A stretch of DNA of 64,000 nucleotides from Paragemmobacter straminiformis (lineage in GTDB: Bacteria; Pseudomonadota; Alphaproteobacteria; Rhodobacterales; Rhodobacteraceae), in NCBI RefSeq assembly GCF_014243445.1, contig NZ_JACLQD010000002.1:1-64000 (forward strand), given 5' to 3'. A program made the translations under genes and the position numbers. Below are positions 33,085 through 41,214 of the stretch, piece after piece (the first letter of the stretch is position 1; each line of letters begins with the position of its first letter). A model generated the notes under the pieces. It was not told the origin of the DNA and searched no databases. It saw nothing but the letters and a program-made list of their open reading frames with translations.

Positions 33085-34134
33085 ATGCAACAGATTCTGA
33101 AAGGCGGCCTTGCTGCCGCAGCCCTTGCCCTGACCGTCGGGATGGTGCAGGCGCAAGACCTTGCACCGCTGAATTCCGACTCGGAGCCTGACCGGATGGA
33201 CTGGTCCGAGCTGGACGCCAAGTTCGGCGCCTTGCCCGCCGTTCCGGCAGGGACCAAGGTCGGCGGCGTGTCGAAAACGCTGACCAACGAATACTGGCGC
33301 TCGCTCGGGCAGGGTTACCAGAACGTGGCCGACAAGCTGGGCATCGAATTCGTCTATCAGGCGGCGCAGTCCGAAGGCGACCAGTTGGGCCAGCTTGCGA
33401 TTGCGGAAAACCTGATCAGCCAGGGGTTCAACGCGCTCTTGTTCTCGCCCCAGACCGACGCCAACCTGATCCCTGCGATGGAAAAGGCCACGGCCGCCGG
33501 GGTTCCGGTGCTAAACGTCAATGACGCGGTGATCCCTTCGGCCGCGCATTACGTGGGCAACGTGCAAAAGGGCAATGGCGTGAACGTCGCCAACTGGTTC
33601 ATCGCCAACCGCCCCGATGGCGGCAAGGTCGCGGTGATCGAGGGCCAGCCCGGTGTTTACGCCGCAGGCCAGCGCACGGCGGGCTTTACCGAAACCATCA
33701 CGGCGGCGGGCAAGTTCGAGGTCGTCGCCTCGGTTCCCGCGAACTGGAGCCGTGAAGAGGCGTTCAACGCGGCGGCGACGATCTTGCAGCAATACCCCGA
33801 CCTGATCGGTTTCTATGCCAACAACGACGGCATGGCGCTGGGTGTGGTCGAGGCGGTCAAGGCCGCTGGCAAGCAGGAGCAGGTCGCGGTTTTCGGAACC
33901 GACGGCATCTCGGACGCCTACGCCGCCGTGCGGGCGGGTGATCTGACGGGAACGGTCGACAGCTTCCCCGTGCTGACGGGCGAGGTGGCGATGGAAGTGG
34001 CGCTGCGTCTGATGGCGGGCCAAGCCCTGCCGCGTGTGGTCGCAACGCCGCAGGCGCTGATCACCAAGGACAATGTGGAAACCTTTGCCACATCGGACAT
34101 GGCCGCGCTGCGCGCCGCTTTGCTGGCCCAATAA
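33085..34134 (+). CDS. ribose-type sugar ABC importer binding protein
   Basis: The 349-residue protein begins with a signal peptide (KGGLAAAALALTVGMVQA, cut near residue 23) and has the type I periplasmic fold of RbsB-like proteins: VSKTLTNEYWRSLGQGY, LISQGFNALLFSPQTDANL, GVPVLNVNDAV and FYANNDGMALGVVEAVKAAG. ATG 33085 follows AGGGAGGAAACC. It delivers a monosaccharide to the RbsA/RbsC-like proteins encoded next. A strong hairpin follows its stop codon, as expected for a binding protein that must be made in excess of its membrane partners. Confidence 0.88.
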   Translation: MQQILKGGLAAAALALTVGMVQAQDLAPLNSDSEPDRMDWSELDAKFGALPAVPAGTKVGGVSKTLTNEYWRSLGQGYQNVADKLGIEFVYQAAQSEGDQLGQLAIAENLISQGFNALLFSPQTDANLIPAMEKATAAGVPVLNVNDAVIPSAAHYVGNVQKGNGVNVANWFIANRPDGGKVAVIEGQPGVYAAGQRTAGFTETITAAGKFEVVASVPANWSREEAFNAAATILQQYPDLIGFYANNDGMALGVVEAVKAAGKQEQVAVFGTDGISDAYAAVRAGDLTGTVDSFPVLTGEVAMEVALRLMAGQALPRVVATPQALITKDNVETFATSDMAALRAALLAQ

Positions 34135-34146
34135 CGGCCAAACCAT

Positions 34147-34185
34147 CGTCCCGCCCGCCGCTTTCGCGGGCGGGACGACCCTTTT
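34147..34185 (+). terminator. attenuating hairpin after the binding-protein gene
   Basis: A perfect 12-bp stem (CGTCCCGCCCGC / GCGGGCGGGACG, loop CGCTTTC) is followed by ACCCTTTTC. It sits 13 bases after the stop codon and 27 before the ATPase gene, so partial read-through is expected. Confidence 0.75.
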
Positions 34186-34211
34186 CACGTCCTTTCCCAG
34201 AGTCGCACCCC

Positions 34212-35699
34212 ATGACGCCGCGCCTTGTGCTTTCGCAGATCGACAAATCCTTCGGGCCGTTGCAGGTGCTGCATGGCGTGACGCTGACGGTCGGCGCGGG
34301 CGAGGTGCATGGCCTGCTGGGCGAGAATGGCGCGGGAAAATCGACGCTTCTGAACATTCTTTCGGGCGTGTTTCGCGCCGATGCGGGGCGGGTCGAGATC
34401 GACGGGCAGGCCCGCACGATCACCTCGCCGCGCGATGCGTCGGATGCGGGGATCGCGATGATCCATCAGGAATTGCAGCAGGTGCCGGAACTGACGGTGG
34501 CGCAGAACATGTTCCTTGGCGCGTCGCTGCGCCATCTGGGGGGGCTGTTCGTCGACCGCGCCGCGCAAGAGGCCGAGGCGCGGCGACTGCTTGCGCCGCT
34601 CGATCCGTTGATCGATGTGACAGCGCCGATCCGCACCCTGCGCGTGGCGCAGCGCCAGATCGTTGAGATCGCCAAGGCGTTGCGCGCCCGCGCGCGGATC
34701 ATCGCGATGGACGAGCCGACCTCGAGCCTGACGCCAAAGGAATTCGACCGCTTGGTCGAGGTGATCCGTGGCCTTCAGGCGCAGGGGGTGTCGGTCATTT
34801 ATGTCTCGCACAAGATGGACGAGGTTTACCGCGTCTGCCAAAGCGCCACGATCCTGCGGGACGGGCGCCTGATCGGGCGGGTCGAGTTGCCGCAGACGCC
34901 GGTTGCCACGGTGATCGAGCGGATGGTCGGGCGCGAATTGGCGCATGGGGTGCATCACGGCTTTGCGCGCGAGCGCGTGGTCCTCGAGGCGCGTGGCCTG
35001 ACGCGGGGCAGGGCGGTGGTCGATGCCTCGCTTTCGCTGCGCGAGGGCGAGGTGCTGTGCATCGCGGGGCTGGTCGGATCGGGGCGGACCGAGCTTTTGC
35101 GCCTGATCGCGGGTGTCGATGCCGCCGATGCGGGCGAGGTTCTGGTCGATGGCAAGGTGATTGCCGGAGGCGATCCGCGCCGCCGTATCCGTGCGGGGCT
35201 GGGGCTGTTGCCCGAAGAGCGCAAGCGCGACGGGATCATCCGGCACCGTCCGGTGACGACGAACATCGCCCTTCCGGCGATGCGAAGGTTTTCCCGCTTT
35301 GGCATCATCCGCCGTGCCGCCTTGACGGCGCGGTCCGAGGAACTGATGCGCGATGTGCAGTTGCGCCCGCTGGACGTCGCGCGCCCCATCGGGAGTTTCT
35401 CGGGCGGGAACCAGCAAAAGGCGATCATCGGGCGCTGGCTGGCCGCCGACACGCGGATTTTCCTGTTCGACGAACCGACACGGGGCATCGATGTCGGGGC
35501 CAAGGCCGAGATCTACGCGCTGATCGAGCGGCTGGCCAAGGAGGGGCGGTCGATCCTTGTCGTCTCGTCCGAACTGCCCGAGGTGATCCGCCTTGCCGAC
35601 CGCGTTCTGGTGATGCGCGAGGGGCGGATTGCCGCCGAACTCGGCCCCGGCGAGATCACCGAAGAGAACATCGCCCGCCACGCCATTCCCGCCGCCTGA
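34212..35699 (+). CDS. sugar ABC importer ATPase with two nucleotide domains (RbsA/MglA type)
   Basis: The 495-residue protein contains two ABC domains in tandem. The first has Walker A GENGAGKST and Walker B RIIAMDEPTSSL. The second has the degenerate Walker A GLVGSGRTE, the ribose-family signature SGGNQQKAIIGRWL and IFLFDEPTRGIDVGAK. This degenerate second site is normal for RbsA, MglA and XylG. ATG 34212 follows the hairpin and a CTTTCCCAGAG stretch, with no strong ribosome site visible. The permease gene starts 15 bases later. Confidence 0.92.
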   Translation: MTPRLVLSQIDKSFGPLQVLHGVTLTVGAGEVHGLLGENGAGKSTLLNILSGVFRADAGRVEIDGQARTITSPRDASDAGIAMIHQELQQVPELTVAQNMFLGASLRHLGGLFVDRAAQEAEARRLLAPLDPLIDVTAPIRTLRVAQRQIVEIAKALRARARIIAMDEPTSSLTPKEFDRLVEVIRGLQAQGVSVIYVSHKMDEVYRVCQSATILRDGRLIGRVELPQTPVATVIERMVGRELAHGVHHGFARERVVLEARGLTRGRAVVDASLSLREGEVLCIAGLVGSGRTELLRLIAGVDAADAGEVLVDGKVIAGGDPRRRIRAGLGLLPEERKRDGIIRHRPVTTNIALPAMRRFSRFGIIRRAALTARSEELMRDVQLRPLDVARPIGSFSGGNQQKAIIGRWLAADTRIFLFDEPTRGIDVGAKAEIYALIERLAKEGRSILVVSSELPEVIRLADRVLVMREGRIAAELGPGEITEENIARHAIPAA

Positions 35700-35714
35700 T
35701 CGAGGACGCCCAAG

Positions 35715-36677
35715 ATGACCGCCCCCACCCGCCCCGCCTTTCTGTCGCGCATCCGCTTTCGGGATGCGGGAACGCTGCTTGGCCTTGTGCTGATCGGCGT
35801 GGTGTTCTCGGCGCTGACGCCGGTGTTCCTGACCACGCCGAACCTGATGAACATCTTGCAGCAATCGGCCATCAACGCCTGTATCGCGCTGGGGATGACG
35901 CTGGTCATCATCTCGGGTGGGATCGACCTGTCGGTCGGCCCCGTGGCCGCGCTGTCGGCGGTGCTGGGGGCTGCGATGATGGTGGCGGGGGTGCCCGCAC
36001 CCCTTTCCGTGATGGTGGCGCTGGCGGTGGGCATGGCCTGTGGGCTGTTCAACGGGGTGCTGATCACCTGGGGGGGCTTGCAGCCGTTCATCGTCACGCT
36101 GGGGGGGTTGTCGCTGTTCCGGGCCTTTGCGCTGATCTATACGGGCGGCACCCCGATCTTCGGCATTCCCGACGGTTTTCGCGCCTTTACCAACGGCACC
36201 GTGCTGGGGGTGCCGAACCCCGTGGTGATCGTGATCGTGCTGGCCCTGGCGGCATGGATCATCCTGAACCGCACGCCGCTGGGCGAATACATGATGGCGG
36301 TGGGCGGAAACGAGGAAGCGGCGCGGATCTCGGGCGTTCCGGTGCGGCTGACGAAGCTTGCGGCCTATATGATCTCGGGGCTGATGGCCTCGGTCGCGGC
36401 GATGATCCTGATCGGTCGGCTGGGGGCGGCCGAGCCGACGCTTGGCACGCTGTGGGAGCTTGACGCCATCGCCGCCGCCGCCATCGGGGGGGCGTCGCTG
36501 ATGGGGGGGCGCGGGTCGATCATGGGAACCTTGATCGGATGCGTCATCCTAGGCGCTTTGCGCAACGGTCTTACGCTTATGAACGTGCAAGCCTTCTACC
36601 AATTGCTTGCCACAGGTATCATCATCATCGTCGCGATGCTGATCGACCGGGCGACAAGTGGCAAGCAGGGGGGCTGA
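35715..36677 (+). CDS. sugar ABC importer permease (RbsC type)
   Basis: The 320-residue inner-membrane protein has eight to ten hydrophobic segments and the RbsC-family motifs [40 protein letters not shown] and GGNEEAARISGVPV, plus a late GGASLMGGRGSIMGTLIG. It forms the channel of the importer with the binding protein and ATPase upstream. Its TGA shares its last base with the ATG of the RpiR gene (TGATG), so regulator and permease are translationally coupled. Confidence 0.9.
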   Translation: MTAPTRPAFLSRIRFRDAGTLLGLVLIGVVFSALTPVFLTTPNLMNILQQSAINACIALGMTLVIISGGIDLSVGPVAALSAVLGAAMMVAGVPAPLSVMVALAVGMACGLFNGVLITWGGLQPFIVTLGGLSLFRAFALIYTGGTPIFGIPDGFRAFTNGTVLGVPNPVVIVIVLALAAWIILNRTPLGEYMMAVGGNEEAARISGVPVRLTKLAAYMISGLMASVAAMILIGRLGAAEPTLGTLWELDAIAAAAIGGASLMGGRGSIMGTLIGCVILGALRNGLTLMNVQAFYQLLATGIIIIVAMLIDRATSGKQGG

Positions 36678-37531
36678 TGAACGATCCTAGGGCCGTGGGG
36701 CCGCAGATACGGATGAGGCTGCCGAGCCTTACGCCGCTGGAAGGCAAGGTTGCCGCCGATATCCTTGCCCGGCGCGACATCACCGAGGACACGGCGCTGC
36801 GCGAGGTGGCCGAAGGGTCGGGCGTGTCGGAAGCGATGGTGGTCAAGGTCGCAAAGAAGCTGGGCTTCGCGGGGTTCCGCGATTTCCGCGCCGGATTGAT
36901 CGAGTATTACGGATCGGAAAGTGCCAGCCTGCATTCCGAGATCTCGGCCGAGGATACGGCGGGCGAGGTGGTGCAGAAAGTGTTCCGCACCGCGATGCAG
37001 GCGCTGGAAGAGACCTTTGCCATCCTCGACCTCGAAGCCTTTGAACGGGCGGCGGATTATCTGCACCGCGCAAGGCAGCGCGATTTCTACGGGCTGGGCG
37101 GATCGGCGCAGATCGCCCGCGATGTGAGCCACAAGTTCCTGCGGATCGGCATACGCACTTCGGTTTTTGACGACGCGCATATGATGATGATGTCGGCGGC
37201 GCTGCTGACGCCCGATGATGTCGCGGTGGCCTATTCGCATTCGGGCACCACAAGCGCGGTGATCGAGGCGCTGGAGCTGGCGCGCAAGAACGGGGCGCGG
37301 ACGATCGCGGTGACGAATTACGCCGACAGCCCGCTGGCCCGCATGGCGGATGTGGTGCTGTGTTCCACGGCGCAGAACTCGCCGCTTCTGGGCGAGAATG
37401 CCACGGCGCGGATCGCGCAGCTGAACCTGCTCGACGCGCTGTTCGTCGCGACCGCGCAGCGCGACCGCAAGACGGCCGATGCCAACCTGTCCCGCACGAT
37501 GCGGGCCGTACAGTCGAAACGAAGGGGCTGA
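36677..37531 (+). CDS. RpiR/MurR-family regulator with SIS domain
   Basis: The 284-residue protein has an N-terminal RpiR helix-turn-helix (about 10-85; REVAEGSGVSEAMVVKVAKKLGF) and a C-terminal SIS sugar-phosphate-binding domain (115-260; FYGLGGSAQIARDVSHKFLRIG, AYSHSGTTSAVIEAL). Such proteins sense a phosphorylated sugar produced by their own pathway. Located between the permease and the PfkB kinase, it probably controls this importer cluster through the repeated blocks at 32003 and 33041; that link is inference. ATG 36677 overlaps the permease stop; the open frame upstream of it is not used. Confidence 0.87.
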   Translation: MNDPRAVGPQIRMRLPSLTPLEGKVAADILARRDITEDTALREVAEGSGVSEAMVVKVAKKLGFAGFRDFRAGLIEYYGSESASLHSEISAEDTAGEVVQKVFRTAMQALEETFAILDLEAFERAADYLHRARQRDFYGLGGSAQIARDVSHKFLRIGIRTSVFDDAHMMMMSAALLTPDDVAVAYSHSGTTSAVIEALELARKNGARTIAVTNYADSPLARMADVVLCSTAQNSPLLGENATARIAQLNLLDALFVATAQRDRKTADANLSRTMRAVQSKRRG

Positions 37532-37534
37532 TCC

Positions 37535-38401
37535 ATGCCGAACCCGCCGGTCGTTCTTGTCGTCGGTTCCTTGCACCATGACATCATGGTCGAGGCCGAC
37601 CACCTGCCACGGCGGGATGAAACGGCGGTGGGGAGCCGCTGGTATCCGAAATTCGGCGGCAAGGGGGGCAATCAGGCGGTTGCGGCCCGTGCGGCGGGGG
37701 CGGGGGCGCGGATGTTCGGCGCTGTCGGCAAGGACGGGTTCGGTGATTTCATGCTGGCGGCGCTGGACCGGGGCGATGTGGACCGCCGCTTCCTGCGCGT
37801 GATCGAGGGCATCGGCACGGGGATGAGCGTGGCGATACAGGATGCGGCGGGTGATTATGCCGCGACCATCGTCTCGGGGGCCAATCTGGCGCTGGATCCC
37901 GCATGGCTCGGGGATGCCGCGCTGTGGGACGGGGTGGCGGTGCTGGTGTTGCAGAACGAGATTCCGGTCGAGGTGAATATCGCCGCCGCGCGGGCGGCCA
38001 AGGCGCGCAAGCTGCGTGTCGTGCTGAACGCCGCACCCGCGCGCGAGGTGCCCACAGAGTTGCGCGAGATGGTCGATGTTCTGATCGTCAACGCGGTCGA
38101 GGCCGAGATGTTCGGGGCGGAGCCTGTCGGGGACCTGACCTCGGCGCTTGCGGCGGCGCGGCATCTGGCGGCGCGCTACGAGAGCGTGGTCGTCACGGCA
38201 GGCGGCAAGGGGCTGGCGGTCTGGACCCTCGAGGATGAAGAGATCGCCATTGCGGCAAAGCCCGTCACGGTCACCAGCACCCACGGGGCGGGCGATTGCT
38301 TCACGGGCGCGCTTGCCGCTGCCATCGCGCGGGGCGAGAGCCTAGCCACGGCCTGCCGGATCGCATCGGAGGCCGCCGCGGCGCATGTGTCGCGCCGCTA
38401 G
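37535..38401 (+). CDS. PfkB-family sugar kinase (ribokinase-like)
   Basis: The 288-residue protein has the PfkB N-terminal motif GGKGGNQAVAARAAGAGA (from residue 41), a VLNAAPAREVP segment typical of ribokinases and the C-terminal catalytic motif THGAGDCFTGAL with the base Asp. It phosphorylates a sugar with ATP; the fit to ribokinase suggests a pentose or similar. Only three bases separate it from the RpiR gene. In this cluster it would trap the imported, isomerised sugar and create the ligand of the regulator. Confidence 0.87.
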   Translation: MPNPPVVLVVGSLHHDIMVEADHLPRRDETAVGSRWYPKFGGKGGNQAVAARAAGAGARMFGAVGKDGFGDFMLAALDRGDVDRRFLRVIEGIGTGMSVAIQDAAGDYAATIVSGANLALDPAWLGDAALWDGVAVLVLQNEIPVEVNIAAARAAKARKLRVVLNAAPAREVPTELREMVDVLIVNAVEAEMFGAEPVGDLTSALAAARHLAARYESVVVTAGGKGLAVWTLEDEEIAIAAKPVTVTSTHGAGDCFTGALAAAIARGESLATACRIASEAAAAHVSRR

Positions 38402-38411
38402 CGGGCGCGGA

Positions 38412-38555
38412 TCAGGACGGCACGCAGAGAACGAGCAGCGCCAAGAGCGCCGTCACCGAAAACGCGGCCCATTCCAGACGGCCGGGGGCGCGGCTGTCAT
38501 CGGGTGCGGTTTCCGCAAGGAATACGGCCAAGCCGGGATCATGGGCGCAGAACAT
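38412..38555 (-). CDS. small membrane protein, 47 residues, unknown
   Basis: This short frame reads MFCAHDPGLAVFLAETAP, then one hydrophobic helix (WAAFSVTALLALLVLCV) ending three residues from the C-terminus. A strong ribosome site (AAAGGAG, six bases before the ATG) argues that it is translated. It overlaps the end of the other small frame by 17 bases. It is not assigned to any family; it may be a membrane accessory subunit or regulatory peptide. Confidence 0.45.
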   Translation of the reverse strand: MFCAHDPGLAVFLAETAPDDSRAPGRLEWAAFSVTALLALLVLCVPS

Positions 38556-38718
38556 CGGCATCTCCTTTCGGGGCGAAGATCGGGGCGGCCCCGCCGCCGG
38601 AAGCGCCGCGCAGGCTTTCGGGGGCAATGACGATGGCAAGGGCCGCGATGTAGACAAGGCCGAAAAGCATCAGCGCCGGATAGCTGGTGCGTCGGGCGGT
38701 GCGGATGGTCGGGGTCAT
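38539..38718 (-). CDS. small membrane protein, 59 residues, unknown
   Basis: The frame begins MTPTIRTARRTSYPALMLFG, continues as one hydrophobic helix (about residues 14-32) and ends in a Gly/Ala/Pro-rich soluble tail. Its ATG overlaps the stop codon of the hydrolase gene as ATGA, and the second small frame follows, so the three probably form one transcript. Basic residues before the helix suggest the C-terminus faces the periplasm. No family is recognised. Confidence 0.45.
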   Translation of the reverse strand: MTPTIRTARRTSYPALMLFGLVYIAALAIVIAPESLRGASGGGAAPIFAPKGDADVLRP

Positions 38719-39281
38719 GCGATGGCCCTTTGCAGGTCACGAGAGGGGCGGTGCTGTTGCGCCCGCGCGGCAAGGGCGTCGCGCAGGGCGAGGGCGGCAG
38801 GCCAAGGCCCGTAGCCGCTGGCGGAATTGATGTGGCCCGCAAAGCCGAGGTCGACGAGGTCGGCCCGCCACGTCGTGGCCAATGCGCTGCTTTGGGCAAA
38901 GCCCATCCACGGGTCGTTGCGGCTGGCCACGACGGTTGCGGGCACGCCGAGCGGGCAGTCGGGCAAGCCGGCAAAGGCGGCGAGGCGCTGGCTGGTTTCG
39001 GGGTTGGCGGGGGCGACGAGGAGGGCCGCCGACACCCTGAGTTGCGGCCAGCGTGTCAGGATTCGCGCGGCGAGGATCGCGCCGAGGCTGTGGCCGACCA
39101 GGATGCATCCGGGATGGTTCAGGATGGCGCCTGCGAGTTCGGTTTCCCATGCCTCGGGGGTCGGGTTGGACCAGTCATACTGCTCGACGGTCAGCGCCGA
39201 GGGGTCGATCGTGGCCCACCAATGCTGCCAGTGCGGGGCGGGCGAGCCGTCGAGGCCGGGCAGAATCAGGGTTTTGGGCAT
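38715..39281 (-). CDS. RBBP9/YdeN-type alpha/beta hydrolase
   Basis: The 188-residue serine hydrolase matches the RBBP9/YdeN group: LILPGLDGSPAPHWQHWW at the start, the nucleophile in LVGHSLGAILA, the acid in VVASRNDPWMGF and the histidine in FAGHINSASGYGPWP. These small hydrolases have poorly known natural substrates. ATG 39281 follows AAGGAGC. Its stop overlaps the ATG of a small membrane protein gene. It is divergent from the FMN reductase gene, with matching inverted TGTCGTGATT sequences near each. Confidence 0.85.
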   Translation of the reverse strand: MPKTLILPGLDGSPAPHWQHWWATIDPSALTVEQYDWSNPTPEAWETELAGAILNHPGCILVGHSLGAILAARILTRWPQLRVSAALLVAPANPETSQRLAAFAGLPDCPLGVPATVVASRNDPWMGFAQSSALATTWRADLVDLGFAGHINSASGYGPWPAALALRDALAARAQQHRPSRDLQRAIA

Positions 39282-39318
39282 GGCATGCTCCTTGGTTGCA
39301 GGAAAAGACTACCACGTT

Positions 39319-39549
39319 TGTCGTGATTGGGATTCCAAACTTGGGGTGCAAAAGAGAAAATGCCTATTGCGCCGCAGGGCGGGGCGGACGGGCGCGCGGG
39401 TCGCGGCCGTGTATTCCGTGCGCGCGGGGAAAGGGTGGGGCGGGGAATTATCCTTTCCCGGCTGTCGCGCGCGGCAGGGGTTTCCTTCTGTTTCGGGCCA
39501 AGGTTTGGAATGGCCGGAGGGCGGAATTGCGGGCATCTTAATCACGACA
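39319..39549. promoter_or_regulatory. divergent control region with inverted TGTCGTGATT sites
   Basis: TGTCGTGATT at 39319-39328 recurs as its reverse complement AATCACGACA at 39540-39549. One copy is 38 bases from the hydrolase start and the other 26 bases from the FMN reductase start. Such placement suggests a common regulator binding near both starts. The rest of the 293-bp gap shows nothing else. Confidence 0.35.
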
Positions 39550-39574
39550 GATCATATCGAGATAAGGCCCGACC

Positions 39575-40138
39575 ATGACAAGCACCATCATCGGAGTTTC
39601 CGGAAACCTTGACCGCCCGTCCAAGACCCGCGCGCTGGTCCAGACCGCGGTTGCCACCGCGGCAAGCCGGTTCGAAGCCTTGGGGGCGGTCTTCGATCTT
39701 GCGGATTTCGGGCCGTCGCTTGGCACGGCGCGGCGGGCCGCCGATCTGGCCCCGCCCGCGCGGTCGGCGTTGGATGTGATCCTGTCGGCAGATGCGCTGG
39801 TGGTGGCAAGCCCTGTCTACAAGGGCAGCTATACGGGCCTGTTCAAGCACCTGTTCGACCTGATCGACCCCGAGGCGCTGCGCGACAAGCCGGTGTTGCT
39901 CGCGGCGACGGGGGGCGGCGACCGCCATGCGCTGGTGATCGAGCATCAGCTGCGCCCGCTGTTCGGCTTCTTCGAGGCGCGCACGCTGCAAACCGGCGTC
40001 TATGCGTCGGAGCGTGATTTCGTTTCGGGCCAGCCCGCCTCGTCCGCTTTGACCGACCGGCTGGAGCGGGCGGTGGGCCAATTGTCGCCCTACTTCACCC
40101 GCCGGACCCAGCCCGAGGTGTTCGTACTGAGCGCATGA
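39575..40138 (+). CDS. NAD(P)H-dependent FMN reductase (SsuE/MsuE type)
   Basis: The 187-residue flavodoxin-fold protein has the FMN phosphate loop GVSGNLDRPSKTRAL (residues 7-21) and the family motif SPVYKGSYTGLFKHLFDLI. It supplies reduced FMN to two-component monooxygenases such as those that desulfonate alkanesulfonates, although no such monooxygenase is visible nearby. ATG 39575 follows GATAAGG. The start of the inositol regulator lies 169 bases downstream with its own promoter. Confidence 0.87.
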   Translation: MTSTIIGVSGNLDRPSKTRALVQTAVATAASRFEALGAVFDLADFGPSLGTARRAADLAPPARSALDVILSADALVVASPVYKGSYTGLFKHLFDLIDPEALRDKPVLLAATGGGDRHALVIEHQLRPLFGFFEARTLQTGVYASERDFVSGQPASSALTDRLERAVGQLSPYFTRRTQPEVFVLSA

Positions 40139-40203
40139 TCCGCAGGGGCGGCCCCGGTTTTGCGGACCTGTCCCGCCTGCGGGCCGGGTCTTGCAACAGG
40201 GTC

Positions 40204-40241
40204 TGCAATGCAGCGATAAATGCATTGCAATCCGTTTGACA
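40204..40241 (+). promoter_or_regulatory. IolR-type dyad and -35 box upstream of the inositol regulator
   Basis: TGCAATGCA (40204-40212) and TGCATTGCA (40221-40229) are perfect inverted repeats separated by GCGATAAA. A TTGACA -35 hexamer follows at 40236-40241, so binding could autoregulate the RpiR gene. Related TGCAAT/ATATTGC sequences occur at 44841-44885 and 52124-52151. Confidence 0.6.
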
Positions 40242-40307
40242 AGTTTTGCTGCGGGTGGTGGACTGCGGGGCGCGGGCAGCTTTTGCCCTTACGTCTGGAT
40301 GTGACAC

Positions 40308-41177
40308 ATGGTCTCTTACCGCCCGCCCGAATCCTATGAAGAACTGATAAAGCTGATCCACGACCGTTACGAGGACATGAGCAAGTCCTACCAGCGGATC
40401 GCGCTTTACCTGACGCAGAACCCCAACGATGTGGCTGTGCTGTCGGTCAATGCCATCGGGCAGAAATGCGGGATCCATGCGTCGAGCTTCGTGCGCTATG
40501 CGCAGTCGCTGGGCTACAAGGGGTTCAAGGAGTTGCAGGCCGTGTTCCAGCGGCGTCTGTCGACCGCAGCGCCGGGCTTCGATGCGCGGGTGCGTGCGCT
40601 CGAGGCCGAACTTGGCGGGGCGCGGGAAGGGGAGTTGGGTTTCCTTGCCGATCTGGTGACGCGGGATGTCGCGTCCTTGCAGGATTTGCTGTCGAACATG
40701 GATGCAGGCCAGCTGGCCGAGGCGGCGGCGCTGATGGAGGCGTCGGATACGATCTATCTGCTGGGGCAATTGCGTTCGGCCCCTGTGGTCGAGTTGCTGC
40801 GCTATGTGCTGACGATGCTGGGCAAGCGCACGGTGCTTCTGGATGCGGGCGGGGGGCTGGCCACGCATATGGCCAAGGTTGCGCGGCCCACGGACATGCT
40901 TTTCGTGGTGTCCTTCCGGTTCTATGCGACCGAGGTGGTGAACGTGGCCGAGGAAACCGCCGGACGGGGCGTGCCGATCATCGCCATCACCGACAGCACG
41001 CTGTCGCCCTATGCCAAGATGGCCAAGATCATGTTCGCGGTGCCGGAACATGAATACACCTTCTCGCGCAGCCTTGCCGCGCCCATGTGTCTGGCGCAGG
41101 CGTTGTGCGTGGCGCTGGCCTCGCGGTTGCAAAAGAACAGCGACGACCCGCGTATTCCGGTGGTGACGGGGCCGTAA
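40308..41177 (+). CDS. RpiR-family regulator of the inositol block
   Basis: The 289-residue protein has an RpiR helix-turn-helix (about 10-85; LSVNAIGQKCGIHASSFVRYAQSLGYKG) and a SIS domain (about 130-265; IYLLGQLRSAPVVELLRYVLTML, VVSFRFYATEVVNVAEE). Alphaproteobacterial inositol regulators (IolR) belong to this family and respond to a phosphorylated intermediate. It is the first gene beside iolE and iolD on the other strand and carries a perfect TGCAATGCA dyad in its promoter. Direct control of the block is inference from shared motifs. Confidence 0.85.
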   Translation: MVSYRPPESYEELIKLIHDRYEDMSKSYQRIALYLTQNPNDVAVLSVNAIGQKCGIHASSFVRYAQSLGYKGFKELQAVFQRRLSTAAPGFDARVRALEAELGGAREGELGFLADLVTRDVASLQDLLSNMDAGQLAEAAALMEASDTIYLLGQLRSAPVVELLRYVLTMLGKRTVLLDAGGGLATHMAKVARPTDMLFVVSFRFYATEVVNVAEETAGRGVPIIAITDSTLSPYAKMAKIMFAVPEHEYTFSRSLAAPMCLAQALCVALASRLQKNSDDPRIPVVTGP

Positions 41178-41184
41178 GGGAACA

Positions 41185-41206
41185 GGGCGCGGTTCGGGCC
41201 GCGCCC
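41185..41206. terminator. bidirectional hairpin between convergent genes
   Basis: GGGCGCGG-TTCGGG-CCGCGCCC is a perfect 8-bp stem in the 37-bp gap between the RpiR stop and the SDR stop. It has no T-run on either side. Confidence 0.4.
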
Positions 41207-41214
41207 CGACCGGT

